A stretch of DNA of 64,000 nt from JAMLHH01 sp037189845 (GCA_037189845.1 JBBCIS010000003.1:62001-126000); one strand, 5' to 3'; shown: positions 17,793 to 27,309, numbered from the stretch's first letter. The notes: generated by a model from the sequence alone, not told the origin. Translations and numbers: made by a program.

Positions 17793-20700
17793 ATGTTTAG
17801 ATTTTTTTTGGCTTTAGCTACTTATATAGCTATTTCTCCGGCAACAGCTCAGGAGCAGATTGAAAAAATATTTGACCCTGTTGATCAGGACTGGCAGGGG
17901 AAAAACTTAGGCCAGCCTGGCTTTGCCAACACCAGCTCTGCAAGAATCAGCGACAACTGGTACTTTGTCGCTTATAATGAACACACCAAGGCCGATATCT
18001 GGAAGACAGATTTAGATCAGACCACATTATTTATAGATTTGGATGACTCTGAGAAGCCCTTTATACATGGCACTTATGGAGAATGGCTGATATATTCAGA
18101 TTTACAAGATGAGTCTATGTGTCGTTTCACAGCATTAAGTTCCCAAAACAATCAAAAGATTGATTTGATTACAGGAGCAGAATGCAATAATGAACGCTTC
18201 AGTAATTTCTCTGTTAATGACAAACATCTGGCAGTGATAGTGGGGAATGAGGTCTTTTATCAGGATCTTTCTTTGCTTCCTACCGTATCTGTCAGGAAAA
18301 GTAAAATCAACGACAATGGCGTAATATTCATCAGAAACATAGACCCAAACAGCATTCTTCTGAAAGATGCAGGTAATCCTTTTGGGTTTGCTCCATTTTA
18401 TATACTGGATATGAATACCGGAAGTATTACTGTCCTGAATGACTTACTTGGCAAAGAAATCCATGATGTATCACAATTCGTCGAATATAAGGGAAAATAC
18501 TTTTTTCAGATTACAACCGAACCTTATGTAGAAAGACTCGTAATGTCTTGTGATACTAATTTCAGCTTAGGTAGCATATCGAATCATGGAAATATATGGG
18601 GAGACTTATTATTTATTGAAAATGACAGAGCATATTTATCCGATTTTCATGATAGAAATAATACCTTAGGCATATATGATATCCATACTTTCTCCAGAAT
18701 TGATAGCTTGGAAACCGGTTTGAGCTATGGTTACAGTATTTGGAGCGAGGCCACTAAAATCAGTTATGAAAAATATATTCTATCCAGCGGGTCGCAAAGT
18801 ATATTTCACTACGACTTATCTAAAAATGAATTAACGTCTTTGGGGATAGATACTATTCAACAACAATTTGCAATTCCATGGCTGACCATAGATTCAGGAA
18901 TCGTCATCAGATACAGAGATAATGTGCCGAAAGAACGACTATTTTATTTCCCTTTTTCTGATTTGAAACCAAGGGAATTCTACATACAATCCTATCCAAG
19001 ACCTCATGAAACAAATATATTCTCAGCTCTTCCGGGAAATAAGCTTTTAGCATTAGTTTATGACCAACAGGCTTCTTCAGAATATGCAGTAATAGATGTA
19101 CTGAATGACAACTATCGGATATTAGCGGATATTCATACTGCCAATCAAGGAAATCAGTCACAATCTAATTTCACATATTTATTGCCGGATCATCAGATAT
19201 TGATTGGTGTTGCTACAGAATTTGGCAGTACAGGTTTTATTTTCAACCCCATCACTCGTGAGAGCAATGCTATAGTGGATTCCAATGGAAAATTTGTGAT
19301 CATACATCCGAACGGGATGTACGGTAACATGTATTTATACAGCAATCTTTATGCTAATGGCAAAACTGAATTTTCACATCATGGAGTACTTGCACATGAT
19401 GACTCTGCAGTATATTTCATAGGAAATTTATCCGATCAGAAAGAGCTGAAATTGTTTGCTTACAATTATAAAAACAGACAATTAAAAAGTGTAGATGGAA
19501 TATTCCAGTGGGATAAGATTTTCAAAGTTGGATCAGAAATATATGTAATCAGAAACAAGGATGATCATTGGAATCTCTTAAACAGGAAAGTGCTGCATTG
19601 GAGTGACAATCAACTGAAAACTATTTTCGAAGCTGAACAGCCGGACAATTGCTATGACAAAGAGGATATACACCAGTATTTTATCCACAATGATTTTTTA
19701 TATTTCACCATTTCCGGTAAATTATTTTCATTAAACAGTCGAAACAATGAGATTACACTTCTTGTAGATAATCTTATCAATCATTCTGAAGGATGTTATA
19801 CAGATGGTATCGTTTACGGAAACTTTCTTGTCAAGGATAATCAGGTTTATTTTACAGAAAGCAGGTCATACATGTTTTACTTTTACATTGTATTCGTAGG
19901 ATTTACCGAGGAAATTGAACAATATTTCTGGAAAACAGATGGAACCCAGAATGGAACTACACGCCTGACAGAAATGGTCAGAAATCAGGAATTTACAGAT
20001 CAAAGTAGTCCCTCTTATTTATTTATGTACGATAATGAAATCTACATGTTTAGCAATCTTGCGGAAACGGATAGAAGATTGTATAAATGGACAGATAATA
20101 AATGGCAAGCTTTGGATGTAATGATAAATTATACTCTTAATGCTGCTATTCCTCACTTTTATTATCATGATTATCTGCCTGTCATGTCAAAACCAGGGGC
20201 TAATCAACGTGTTGAAGCACACTGGGACAATACCTCCTACTTTCAAACAATGTCCTACCCTCCCGGTATGGATTATAGCCCTACCATGCTTGGATATGTT
20301 TATTCATTCAAAGGAGGTGATATTCCGGAATTGAAAAAAGAGAGAGAATATATTTACAGTATCAATAGTGAAATCAGAAGCAGAGATGCTTTTCCTACTA
20401 CGCAACTAGGATATAAATGGTATTTCCCTTTTAATTACAGAGAAGAAAACACTGTTTATCATTATTACCCGGAAATCCACCAATATAATTTCAGCAATAA
20501 CAGGCTGAGAAATATTATCAATGATAATTCGATGTTGCTGAGTCACGATGGATATATTGTAAAAGATGAAGTTTTAGAAACAGGCTACTTCTTACTGGCA
20601 GAAAAGAATTCCTATAATGCTAAAGTATATAGATTAAATAGCTGCCCTCTAATAGACGAACCTGTCGTAATAAAACAGGCAAATGGTGTGATTTGTAACA

Positions 20701-21422
20701 ATGCTCCTGTGAGAATACAACTGGATGGCTTGAGCAGTATGAACTGGATTGTTATTAAAGTAAATGGAGTCGAAACCTCCTATGATTGGGAGAAAGAATC
20801 CGGCAATACGTTTTTAGCATATCTGAATCTACCGGAAGGGAAATATACCGTATCCTATTTTATGGATTCGGGTTGCGGAATAGATTCTATTGCTACAGAT
20901 TCTTTAGAAATCAATGGAGTAAAACCGATCTTTACCATTACCTCTGAGCCTGAGTCTTCTGATAATATTTACAAATACACCTGTTCTGACCTATCCGCAG
21001 GAGTGTATCAATGGAGCATTACCGGGGGAAATATTCTGTCGGGGCAGGGAACATATTCTGTAACGGCAGATTGGGGGCAAAGTGCAGAAGGAAGTATCAG
21101 CCTGATGACGAGTAATGGTCGTTGCAATTCAGATGTTACAACAGTTGCATTTAGCAAAATTACCAATACAAATGATGAAAAATCTCAAAGCTTCAAAATA
21201 ATCCCTAATCCATCTTCAGGAAATATAGTGATCGAATTGCCTGAAAAATGGAATAAAGCAACCTACCAACTTCTGAATATTGATGGCAAGGTACTGGACA
21301 GCGGAAATATACCGACATCCCGGTCTACATTGGATTTTAGAAAATTTCCAGCCGGAATATATCTGATGATGTTAAAAAATGAAGACAATATTATCACTCA
21401 ACGACTGGTATTAATGGATTAA
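17793..21422 (+). CDS. Giant T9SS-exported surface protein
   Basis: A 1,209-residue secreted protein with a signal peptide (MFRFFLALATYIAIS...TAQ) and a C-terminal T9SS sorting domain ('SFKIIPNPSSGNIVIELP' to 'ITQRLVLMD'). The main body (~30-970) is built of short beta-strands rich in Tyr, Asn and Asp, with 'FWKTDGTQNGTTRLTEMV' matching the 'DGTxxGT' signature of the 620-residue protein at 5388-7250. A PKD/Ig-like region follows at about 980-1120, including 'YQWSITGGNILSGQGTYSV', before the sorting domain. No catalytic motif was found. It is likely a surface adhesin or binding protein. Confidence 0.8.
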   Translation: MFRFFLALATYIAISPATAQEQIEKIFDPVDQDWQGKNLGQPGFANTSSARISDNWYFVAYNEHTKADIWKTDLDQTTLFIDLDDSEKPFIHGTYGEWLIYSDLQDESMCRFTALSSQNNQKIDLITGAECNNERFSNFSVNDKHLAVIVGNEVFYQDLSLLPTVSVRKSKINDNGVIFIRNIDPNSILLKDAGNPFGFAPFYILDMNTGSITVLNDLLGKEIHDVSQFVEYKGKYFFQITTEPYVERLVMSCDTNFSLGSISNHGNIWGDLLFIENDRAYLSDFHDRNNTLGIYDIHTFSRIDSLETGLSYGYSIWSEATKISYEKYILSSGSQSIFHYDLSKNELTSLGIDTIQQQFAIPWLTIDSGIVIRYRDNVPKERLFYFPFSDLKPREFYIQSYPRPHETNIFSALPGNKLLALVYDQQASSEYAVIDVLNDNYRILADIHTANQGNQSQSNFTYLLPDHQILIGVATEFGSTGFIFNPITRESNAIVDSNGKFVIIHPNGMYGNMYLYSNLYANGKTEFSHHGVLAHDDSAVYFIGNLSDQKELKLFAYNYKNRQLKSVDGIFQWDKIFKVGSEIYVIRNKDDHWNLLNRKVLHWSDNQLKTIFEAEQPDNCYDKEDIHQYFIHNDFLYFTISGKLFSLNSRNNEITLLVDNLINHSEGCYTDGIVYGNFLVKDNQVYFTESRSYMFYFYIVFVGFTEEIEQYFWKTDGTQNGTTRLTEMVRNQEFTDQSSPSYLFMYDNEIYMFSNLAETDRRLYKWTDNKWQALDVMINYTLNAAIPHFYYHDYLPVMSKPGANQRVEAHWDNTSYFQTMSYPPGMDYSPTMLGYVYSFKGGDIPELKKEREYIYSINSEIRSRDAFPTTQLGYKWYFPFNYREENTVYHYYPEIHQYNFSNNRLRNIINDNSMLLSHDGYIVKDEVLETGYFLLAEKNSYNAKVYRLNSCPLIDEPVVIKQANGVICNNAPVRIQLDGLSSMNWIVIKVNGVETSYDWEKESGNTFLAYLNLPEGKYTVSYFMDSGCGIDSIATDSLEINGVKPIFTITSEPESSDNIYKYTCSDLSAGVYQWSITGGNILSGQGTYSVTADWGQSAEGSISLMTSNGRCNSDVTTVAFSKITNTNDEKSQSFKIIPNPSSGNIVIELPEKWNKATYQLLNIDGKVLDSGNIPTSRSTLDFRKFPAGIYLMMLKNEDNIITQRLVLMD

Positions 21423-21499
21423 GCTCTGAAAGTTTAGTGAAGGCAGATTAATAAATGACATAACATACTGCTTATATTTATCAATAAATCTCAGGGCGT

Positions 21500-23149
21500 A
21501 TGAACCGAAGCAGTATTCAGGGACAATTGGTAGATATTTTCAGGAAAGAAATCAGACCGTCAGAAATCATCATTGAAAACGAAAAAATCGTTGAGATCAT
21601 TGAAAAAAACGCTGATGAAGTTCCCGATATCTATATCCTTCCGGGATTCATAGATGCACATATTCATATAGAAAGTTCTATGCTGAGTCCATATGAATTT
21701 GCCCGTATGGCATGCGTACACGGAACGGTTGCTACAATTTCCGACCCACATGAGATTGCCAATGTGTGTGGACTGGACGGCGTGAGATTTATGATTGAAA
21801 ACAGTAAAAATGCTCCTGTAAAAATCTTTTTCGGGGCTCCGTCCTGTGTGCCTGCTACCAGCTTTGAAACTGCCGGAGCGATATTAGACTCTAAAGACGT
21901 TGCTGAGCTGATGCAACATAAAGATATCTGGTACCTGAGCGAGGTCATGAATTATCCCGGAGTGCTTAACAATGATCCTGAGTTGATGGCAAAAATTCAG
22001 GCAGCAAAAGATGTCAACAAACCTGTAGACGGTCATGCTCCGGGACTCAGGGGAGATACAGCCAGACGCTATGCCTCTTATAGCATCACTACTGACCACG
22101 AATGCTTCACGCTCGAAGAAGCTCTGGACAAAGTAGATGACATGTACATACTCATCCGGGAAGGCAGTGCTGCAAGAAATTATGAAGCACTGGCTCCTCT
22201 CTTGAAATCTCACCCCGAAAAGGTAATGTTTTGCAGCGATGACAAACATCCCGACGAGCTGGTTTTAGGTCATATTAATCTGATTGTCAAAAGAGCTGTG
22301 GCAGAAGGCTATGACTTGTTCGACGTATTGAAAGCAGCTTGCATTCACCCGACCCAGCATTATAAAATTCCTGTAGGATTGTTGAAAAAGGGAGATTTTG
22401 CAGATTTTATTACGGTCGATAATCTGAAAGATTTCAATATACTTGCTACCTACAATCAGGGCAGAAAAGTAGCTGAAAATGGAAATTGTCTGCTGGAATA
22501 TCTGAAACCGGAAGCTATTAATCATTTCAAAGCCATCCCAAAATCTGTTGCTGATTTTGCATACAAAGCGAATTCCAGGGTTCAAAAAATCAGAGTGATA
22601 GAAGTAGTAGATGGTCAACTGGTGACTCAAAGTATCATAGCAGATGCGCATATTGAAAACGGATATCTGACGAGCAATACTGAAAACGATATTCTGAAGA
22701 TAGTTGTAGTCAACCGGTATACAGAAAATGCTCCTGTGGCTATAGGTTTTATCAGAAATTTTGGATTAAAATCCGGGGCGATTGCTTCTACTGTAGCACA
22801 TGACAGCCACAATATCATCGCTGTAGGAGTCAGTGATGAGGAAATTTGCAAAGTAGTCAACGCATTGATAGATAGTCAGGGTGGCGTAGCTGTAGTAGAT
22901 AACGAAAGTAGTTTTCCTGATGTAATGCCGCTGCCCGTCGCCGGACTGATGAGCATAGAAGACGCTCATTCGGCAGGTGAAAAATATAGCAATATTGACC
23001 AGAAAGCCAAACAGCTGGGTTGCAAGCTCAAAGCACCATTTATGAGCTTATCATTTATGGCATTGCTGGTGATACCCTCTCTCAAGCTGAGCGATTTGGG
23101 CCTGTTTGACGGAAATAAATTCGAGTTTGTTGATGTTGAGAGCTTATAA
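21500..23149 (+). CDS. ade: Adenine deaminase
   Basis: A 549-residue amidohydrolase that deaminates adenine to hypoxanthine for purine salvage. The metal ligands are evident in 'GFIDAHIHIESS' (H54, H56), followed by 'SDPHEIANVCG', 'GHAPGLRG', 'TDHECFTLEEALDKV' and 'CSDDKHPDEL'. The late segment 'VAHDSHNIIAVGVSDEEI' and 'GGVAVVD' is specific to the Ade family and distinguishes it from related dihydroorotases and imidazolonepropionases. Cytoplasmic. It lies 78 bp after the giant T9SS gene and is probably transcribed separately. Only 21 bp separate its end from the convergent lipoprotein gene. Confidence 0.95.
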   Translation: MNRSSIQGQLVDIFRKEIRPSEIIIENEKIVEIIEKNADEVPDIYILPGFIDAHIHIESSMLSPYEFARMACVHGTVATISDPHEIANVCGLDGVRFMIENSKNAPVKIFFGAPSCVPATSFETAGAILDSKDVAELMQHKDIWYLSEVMNYPGVLNNDPELMAKIQAAKDVNKPVDGHAPGLRGDTARRYASYSITTDHECFTLEEALDKVDDMYILIREGSAARNYEALAPLLKSHPEKVMFCSDDKHPDELVLGHINLIVKRAVAEGYDLFDVLKAACIHPTQHYKIPVGLLKKGDFADFITVDNLKDFNILATYNQGRKVAENGNCLLEYLKPEAINHFKAIPKSVADFAYKANSRVQKIRVIEVVDGQLVTQSIIADAHIENGYLTSNTENDILKIVVVNRYTENAPVAIGFIRNFGLKSGAIASTVAHDSHNIIAVGVSDEEICKVVNALIDSQGGVAVVDNESSFPDVMPLPVAGLMSIEDAHSAGEKYSNIDQKAKQLGCKLKAPFMSLSFMALLVIPSLKLSDLGLFDGNKFEFVDVESL

Positions 23150-23170
23150 ACACCATTAAAATATAACTGG

Positions 23171-23719
23171 TCATTGATAGACTTGCCATCTATTATTCTG
23201 CTCCAATACGTAGATGGAATCATAAATCGGAAATTCTGTGATTCTACCTGTTCTGCCATGTTCTACTAAAAAAGATCCTGACCAATAATGCATTCCTGTA
23301 TCTTTTGGAGTAAAGGTAAAATAATCTTCGCTGGTTCTGATTTTCTTTTGATTTTCAGTGTTTTTATCTTTTTGGGGTATAGTGTAAATTATGCCGTCTA
23401 TCCGGGTATCATGATACTGATAAAAACCTGTGCGGTAATCATACTGCTCATCAACTTTACCAAACTTCTTCAAATTTATTGGCTTGTATTTGTTAAATAT
23501 CAGTACACATCCCAACTTATCCATATCAAGGAAGTCATGCATTATCATCATCTTAATTGTTGCTTTTCTGATATCCCCTTCTTTGACAAATTTCAATGTA
23601 TCTAACTTTAACCTCAATGACTCGTTTTCATTTTTCAGATTATTATAGTTTTCATTTCTACATGAAATAAACATGACAGATACAATTGATATAAACAAGA
23701 TTTCTTTCATATACTTCAC
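23171..23719 (-). CDS. Lipoprotein of unknown family, copy 2 of a tandem pair
   Basis: A 182-residue lipoprotein (lipobox 'MFISCRN'), followed by a short coiled-coil ('NLKNENESLRLKLDTL'). Its C-terminal half resembles that of the upstream gene: 'FTPKDTGMHYWSGSFLVEHGRTGRI' against 'FIPRESGLYHWSAELKIHNERTGQL', and both end in 'YDSIYVL' or 'IDSIYIV'. Its start overlaps the neighbour's stop by 4 bp (ATGA), so the two are co-translated. No family was recognised. The beta-rich C-terminal domain after a coiled-coil stalk suggests a periplasmic or surface structural role. Confidence 0.7.
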   Translation of the reverse strand: MKYMKEILFISIVSVMFISCRNENYNNLKNENESLRLKLDTLKFVKEGDIRKATIKMMIMHDFLDMDKLGCVLIFNKYKPINLKKFGKVDEQYDYRTGFYQYHDTRIDGIIYTIPQKDKNTENQKKIRTSEDYFTFTPKDTGMHYWSGSFLVEHGRTGRITEFPIYDSIYVLEQNNRWQVYQ

Positions 23720-24282
23720 CAGATTATTCCCACTATATAAATACTGTCAATTATTTGATAAGTCCTCAATTGTCCTGTTCTTTCGTTATGTATTTTCAGC
23801 TCTGCTGACCAGTGATACAATCCGCTCTCTCTAGGAATAAAGCTTGAATTTTTTTCATCCGTTTGAACAGTATCTTTATATCTTTTATTAAAATCTTTTG
23901 TAGGGAATGTATACACAACCTTATCAAAATTTATTGGTTCAATAAATGATAAAGCTCCTTTGTTCGTGTATTTTTTATGGATTTGTGCAAATTTATTTTC
24001 ATTGTGAGGTATTATTCCACTCCAAACCCTGTAAATGCTGTCATAAAAATTATTGTATAAATTATTCTCAATAGAATCCAGAATACCTTGCCTAATTTCT
24101 ATTTGTTTCCTAGCGTAATTCTCTTCGATTTCCCTTTCTCGTTCAGATATCAATTGCTTCAGCTCACGATTTTCTTGTAAAAGCTCATCATAGCTTTTCT
24201 GTCTGCACGAGCAACAAAGCAGTATAATTACAGGTATCCAATGAAAAATTTTGAAACGGAAACGAATTATAGAAAATGACAT
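23716..24282 (-). CDS. Lipoprotein of unknown family, copy 1 of a tandem pair
   Basis: A 188-residue protein with an N-terminal hydrophobic segment ending in a Cys-rich lipobox ('LLCCSCRQK'). A charged coiled-coil follows ('LLQENRELKQLISEREREIEEN'-like region, about 35-60). The C-terminal domain carries 'YHWSA' and 'ERTGQLRTYQIIDSIYIV' and is paralogous to the next gene. It is the first gene of the pair and AT-rich relative to its neighbours. The function is unknown. Confidence 0.7.
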   Translation of the reverse strand: MSFSIIRFRFKIFHWIPVIILLCCSCRQKSYDELLQENRELKQLISEREREIEENYARKQIEIRQGILDSIENNLYNNFYDSIYRVWSGIIPHNENKFAQIHKKYTNKGALSFIEPINFDKVVYTFPTKDFNKRYKDTVQTDEKNSSFIPRESGLYHWSAELKIHNERTGQLRTYQIIDSIYIVGIIW

Positions 24283-24376
24283 ATCGGATTTATAACGAAA
24301 AAGATATTTGTAATATTACCCATACTCATAATTATTATCTAACAGCATCTTAAAACCAGATATCAACTACTAGTTG

Positions 24377-24384
24377 TATTTTTG
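24377..24384 (+). promoter_or_regulatory. Candidate -7 promoter element for the DUF3078 gene
   Basis: TATTTTTG matches the Bacteroidota -7 consensus TAnnTTTG exactly and lies 20 bp before the ATG at 24405. No strong TTTG -33 element is seen at the expected spacing, so the call is tentative. Confidence 0.45.
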
Positions 24385-24404
24385 CCCGAAAATTTACACA
24401 GTTT

Positions 24405-25367
24405 ATGAAGAAGTTATTATCTATTTTGATGCTGTTTAGCTTTTTACATGTATCAGCTCAGGATGCAGACAAAGCTAAATCCAAAGATGATGAGAAAAAA
24501 TTAACAGAAAATCCTGAAGGGTGGAAGCTTGGAGGAACAGGATCATTGACTTTCAATCAGGTAGGTCTTAAAAACTGGGCTGCCGGCGGAGACCCTTCTA
24601 TCTCACTTTTAGGAGTAGTCAATGCTTATGCTGACTATAAATATGGTAAGCACCTGTGGCAAAACAGATTAGGACTTGAATATGGTACTCAAAAAATCAA
24701 AGATCAATCTATCCGCAAAAATTCTGACAGGGTAGAATTGTTCTCAAAATATGGCTATCAGGTTACAAAAAAATGGTATGCTTCTGCATATGCAAATGTA
24801 AGAACTCTTATGACGCCTACTTATGAATATGATGCAGACGGAAATAAAATTCAAACCATTTCAAAATTTGCCAATCCCATGGTAATTGATGGAGCAATAG
24901 GTATGGATTATGTACCCAATCAGTATTTTTCCATGTTCCTTTCTCCTGCAGCAACTAAAATGATTATCGTAAGTAATGATAAAATTGCAGCAATGGACAG
25001 ATATGGTGCTTTGGGAAACAACTTCAGATTTGAAGTGGGTGCTACAGCAATATTTGCTTACAAGCAGGAGGTCATCAAAAATGTAAACATTCAGAGTGTT
25101 TTAAAGTTGTTTAAAGATTATAAAAAAGGACCAGCTCAGAATATAGATGTTGACTGGCAGACGACTATCGGATTAAAAGTGAATAAATTTTTATCTGCTG
25201 CCGTATTTACACATCTGATCTGGGATTACGACCAACTAATCCCTCAATTTGAAGATAATGTTCAGGTAGGTGAAGCAAGAAAATTACAATTCAGAAATGT
25301 CATTGGTATCGGTCTGGCATATTCTATGGAAAGAGTTCTTGTAAGGCCTGTGCCTGAAGAAAAATAA
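24405..25367 (+). CDS. DUF3078-family outer-membrane protein
   Basis: A 320-residue secreted protein with a signal peptide (MKKLLSILMLFSFLHVSAQ). It has alternating beta-strands typical of an outer-membrane barrel and the DUF3078 hallmark start 'GWKLGGTGSLTFNQVGLKNWAAGG'. Conserved features include 'NRLGLEYGTQKIKDQSIRKNSDRVEL' and a C-terminal strand 'NVIGIGLAYSMERVLV'. DUF3078 proteins are common and nearly specific to Bacteroidota; their role is unknown. It is monocistronic and ends at a strong terminator. Confidence 0.85.
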   Translation: MKKLLSILMLFSFLHVSAQDADKAKSKDDEKKLTENPEGWKLGGTGSLTFNQVGLKNWAAGGDPSISLLGVVNAYADYKYGKHLWQNRLGLEYGTQKIKDQSIRKNSDRVELFSKYGYQVTKKWYASAYANVRTLMTPTYEYDADGNKIQTISKFANPMVIDGAIGMDYVPNQYFSMFLSPAATKMIIVSNDKIAAMDRYGALGNNFRFEVGATAIFAYKQEVIKNVNIQSVLKLFKDYKKGPAQNIDVDWQTTIGLKVNKFLSAAVFTHLIWDYDQLIPQFEDNVQVGEARKLQFRNVIGIGLAYSMERVLVRPVPEEK

Positions 25368-25408
25368 AATTTGAGTTTTGAAAACTTCCTGAATTCAGGA
25401 CAAAAAAT

Positions 25409-25437
25409 AAAGGGTTGTTTTTCGGCAACCCTTTTTA
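25409..25437. terminator. Intrinsic terminator after the DUF3078 gene
   Basis: A 9-bp perfect stem, AAAGGGTTG (25409-25417) and CAACCCTTT (25426-25434), with an 8-nt loop TTTTTCGG and a following TTT. An A-rich tract on the left side means it may also end the convergent operon whose last gene stops at 25453. Confidence 0.85.
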
Positions 25438-25452
25438 TTAGAAGTTTATGTA

Positions 25453-25665
25453 TCAACCTCCACAGCCTCCAAAAAATCGACTTTTATTTTTTACCAGCAA
25501 CTCTTCGAGCTCTTCATTTAAAGACGTCGGAACCGGCTTTTCTTCATCATCATTTTTCTCCTCATTTTTTTGAGGAATATTTTTCAAAGAATGTAGAACA
25601 GATTCAGCTTTCAATGCTGCATCATCTCTGCCGGAAACTTTTATTTTACCATTTTTCTTCATCAT
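25453..25665 (-). CDS. Small acidic/basic protein with a GGCGG tail
   Basis: A 70-residue protein starting Met-Met-Lys-Lys, with a charged middle ('NEEKNDDEEKPVP') and a C-terminus 'NKSRFFGGCGG'. Its start overlaps the end of the upstream gene by 20 bp, so it is the third gene of the OsmC operon. I recognise no family. The Gly-Gly-Cys-Gly-Gly terminus after a lysine/arginine-rich stretch could be a modification or metal/thiol site, but this is conjecture. The tight coupling supports that it is a real gene. Confidence 0.6.
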   Translation of the reverse strand: MMKKNGKIKVSGRDDAALKAESVLHSLKNIPQKNEEKNDDEEKPVPTSLNEELEELLVKNKSRFFGGCGG

Positions 25666-25984
25666 CTAATTGAACGGGAGCATTTTTAAATTTGTTACGC
25701 CAATACAGCTTTTGCTTCTGTCTTTCGATGATCATCTGCGCAATCAGTCCTGAAGAATTCTGACCTTTATTTTCTGCCAGCATAGTTTTTACTTTTTCTT
25801 CACTGACATCAATTCTGTAAAGCAGTAAAAGCAAGGCATCAAAATCTTTAGAAACCAGGTAATCAATATAGTCCGTCAACCATTGCAGAATATCCTCTTC
25901 TGTATGAAATTTATTTAAAGACAGACCGTCTACATTTAATGTAGTAGCTAACAGTTGTTTTATATCATCTAACTTTTCACTCAT
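25646..25984 (-). CDS. Conserved small cytoplasmic protein in the OsmC operon
   Basis: 112 residues from the ATG at 25982-25984, which overlaps the OsmC stop codon as ATGA; an in-frame ATG at 26050 is less likely because it lies inside osmC. The protein is all-helical by appearance ('LSLNKFHTEEDILQWLTDYIDYLVSKDFDALL'), ends 'NAPVQLDDEEKW' and has no signal peptide or known motif. Position between osmC and the GGCGG gene, with overlaps on both sides, suggests the three act together. Confidence 0.65.
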   Translation of the reverse strand: MSEKLDDIKQLLATTLNVDGLSLNKFHTEEDILQWLTDYIDYLVSKDFDALLLLLYRIDVSEEKVKTMLAENKGQNSSGLIAQMIIERQKQKLYWRNKFKNAPVQLDDEEKW

Positions 25985-26400
25985 GCTGTTTCTATGGCAT
26001 AACTGTGTGTAATCGTCGCTGCTTTCTCCAGCATTTTGGTTACTGAACAATATTTTTCCATTGATAAGACAATTGCTTTTTCTACATTTTTTTCATTCAG
26101 CTTTCCTTTCAGAATAAAATGTACATGGATTGTCTTAAATACAGCAGGAACCTTGTCCGTATCTCTTTCTCCTGTGATCTCTACTTTATAATCCTGAACA
26201 TCTTCTCTCATTTTTTTCAGCATGCTCAATACATCCATACTACTACATCCCGCCAACGAACTGAGTAAAACTTCCATAGGCCTCATTCCTAAATTTTCAC
26301 CGCCAATTTCCGGTGATCCATCCATATTAAACGATATTCCTGCTGAGTTGGTTGCTTTTAAATTAACAGCCTGATTGATTCTTTCAACGACAATTTTCAT
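25981..26400 (-). CDS. OsmC-family peroxiredoxin-like protein
   Basis: A 139-residue OsmC/Ohr-superfamily protein; members reduce organic hydroperoxides through two cysteines. The two expected cysteines are in 'SSLAGCSSMDVLSML' and 'MEKYCSVTKML'. The conserved 'GMRPMEVLLSSLAGCSSMD' block places it in the OsmC rather than the Ohr branch. The Met at 26400 (or 26403) is chosen because earlier in-frame Mets lie inside the neighbouring terminator and barrel gene and would add 60 unrelated residues. It is the first gene of a three-gene overlapping operon. Confidence 0.9.
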   Translation of the reverse strand: MKIVVERINQAVNLKATNSAGISFNMDGSPEIGGENLGMRPMEVLLSSLAGCSSMDVLSMLKKMREDVQDYKVEITGERDTDKVPAVFKTIHVHFILKGKLNEKNVEKAIVLSMEKYCSVTKMLEKAATITHSYAIETA

Positions 26401-26430
26401 CATGCAAAGATACGAAGAAGCAACAAAAAA

Positions 26431-26448
26431 GGCATCCTTATGGATGCC
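26431..26448 (-). terminator. Intrinsic terminator after the PorT-like gene
   Basis: GGCATCC (26431-26437) pairs with GGATGCC (26442-26448) around a 4-nt loop. On the minus strand it is followed by TTTTTTG. It separates the barrel gene (stop at 26474) from the OsmC operon. Confidence 0.85.
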
Positions 26449-26473
26449 CTTTACTTTAGGTTGTGAAGTAATC

Positions 26474-27214
26474 TTAGAATCTAAATATTCCGTAAATCTG
26501 GAATCCTGTATTGGACACAAACTTGTTATCTGCAGGTGGAATCCATCCATCACTGTTGGTAACAGATCCTCTATAATCATCATTGGTTAAGTCAAGAAAT
26601 CCTTTCTGAAATCTTGCACCTATACCAAATCCACCATTGCTGACAAATTCAAGTCCCGCCTGTGCTCCAAAGTCAATTCTTTTCAATGGCAGCTCACCAT
26701 TTGCATCTTTGTAGTCACTATCATACCAATTATTGGTTTCTTTCGTAGTGGTATTTCCATTAAAATTACCTTCAGCTTTTACGTTGGCACCCAAAATGTA
26801 TGAAAAATAAGGTCCGACATAAATATTGAAGTTATCTCCTAAATAGAATTTTGCTGAAAGAGGAATGTCTAAAGTGAAAAGATTTGTTTTAAGATTTGCG
26901 TCTAAATCTCTACCCAGAACAGTGTAAGTTTCCTCTCTTTTTACCCCTTTGTTTGCAATCAACGCTTCAATATCCATTGCAAAAACTTTTCCAAATCTTT
27001 TTTCGTAGGTAATACCTAACATACCTCCCAATTTCCAACTGTTTTTACTGTCTTTTACCTCAAGTCCTGTTTGTGAAGGATCACCAAAACTAATAGTAGA
27101 AAGTCCAATACCACCTTTAAGACCAAATCCTCCCGGATTATCTTCCTGCGCAAATGCAACTGTACTTAGTCCTAACGTCAATGCCCCTGCTAAAAATAAT
27201 TTACTTGCTTTCAT
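26474..27214 (-). CDS. PorT-like outer-membrane beta-barrel protein
   Basis: A 246-residue protein with a signal peptide (MKASKLFLAGALTLGLSTVAFAQ). Its pattern of amphipathic strands, starting 'GLKGGIGLSTISF' and ending with an aromatic final strand ('GFQIYGIFRF'), is typical of the PorT/OMP_b-brl_2 small-barrel family. The long loop 'NFNGNTTTKETNNWYDSDY' is probably extracellular. It is monocistronic with its own terminator. A related barrel is encoded at 34211-34921. The function is unknown; these proteins often act as abundant surface antigens. Confidence 0.82.
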   Translation of the reverse strand: MKASKLFLAGALTLGLSTVAFAQEDNPGGFGLKGGIGLSTISFGDPSQTGLEVKDSKNSWKLGGMLGITYEKRFGKVFAMDIEALIANKGVKREETYTVLGRDLDANLKTNLFTLDIPLSAKFYLGDNFNIYVGPYFSYILGANVKAEGNFNGNTTTKETNNWYDSDYKDANGELPLKRIDFGAQAGLEFVSNGGFGIGARFQKGFLDLTNDDYRGSVTNSDGWIPPADNKFVSNTGFQIYGIFRF

Positions 27215-27309
27215 AAAAACTAATTTTTCATTTGTAATTCAATGTATAACAAAATATACTTTGCGTGTTCTAAAATTGTGTTAAAAAAATATCTGTATTT
27301 TATTTTCAA

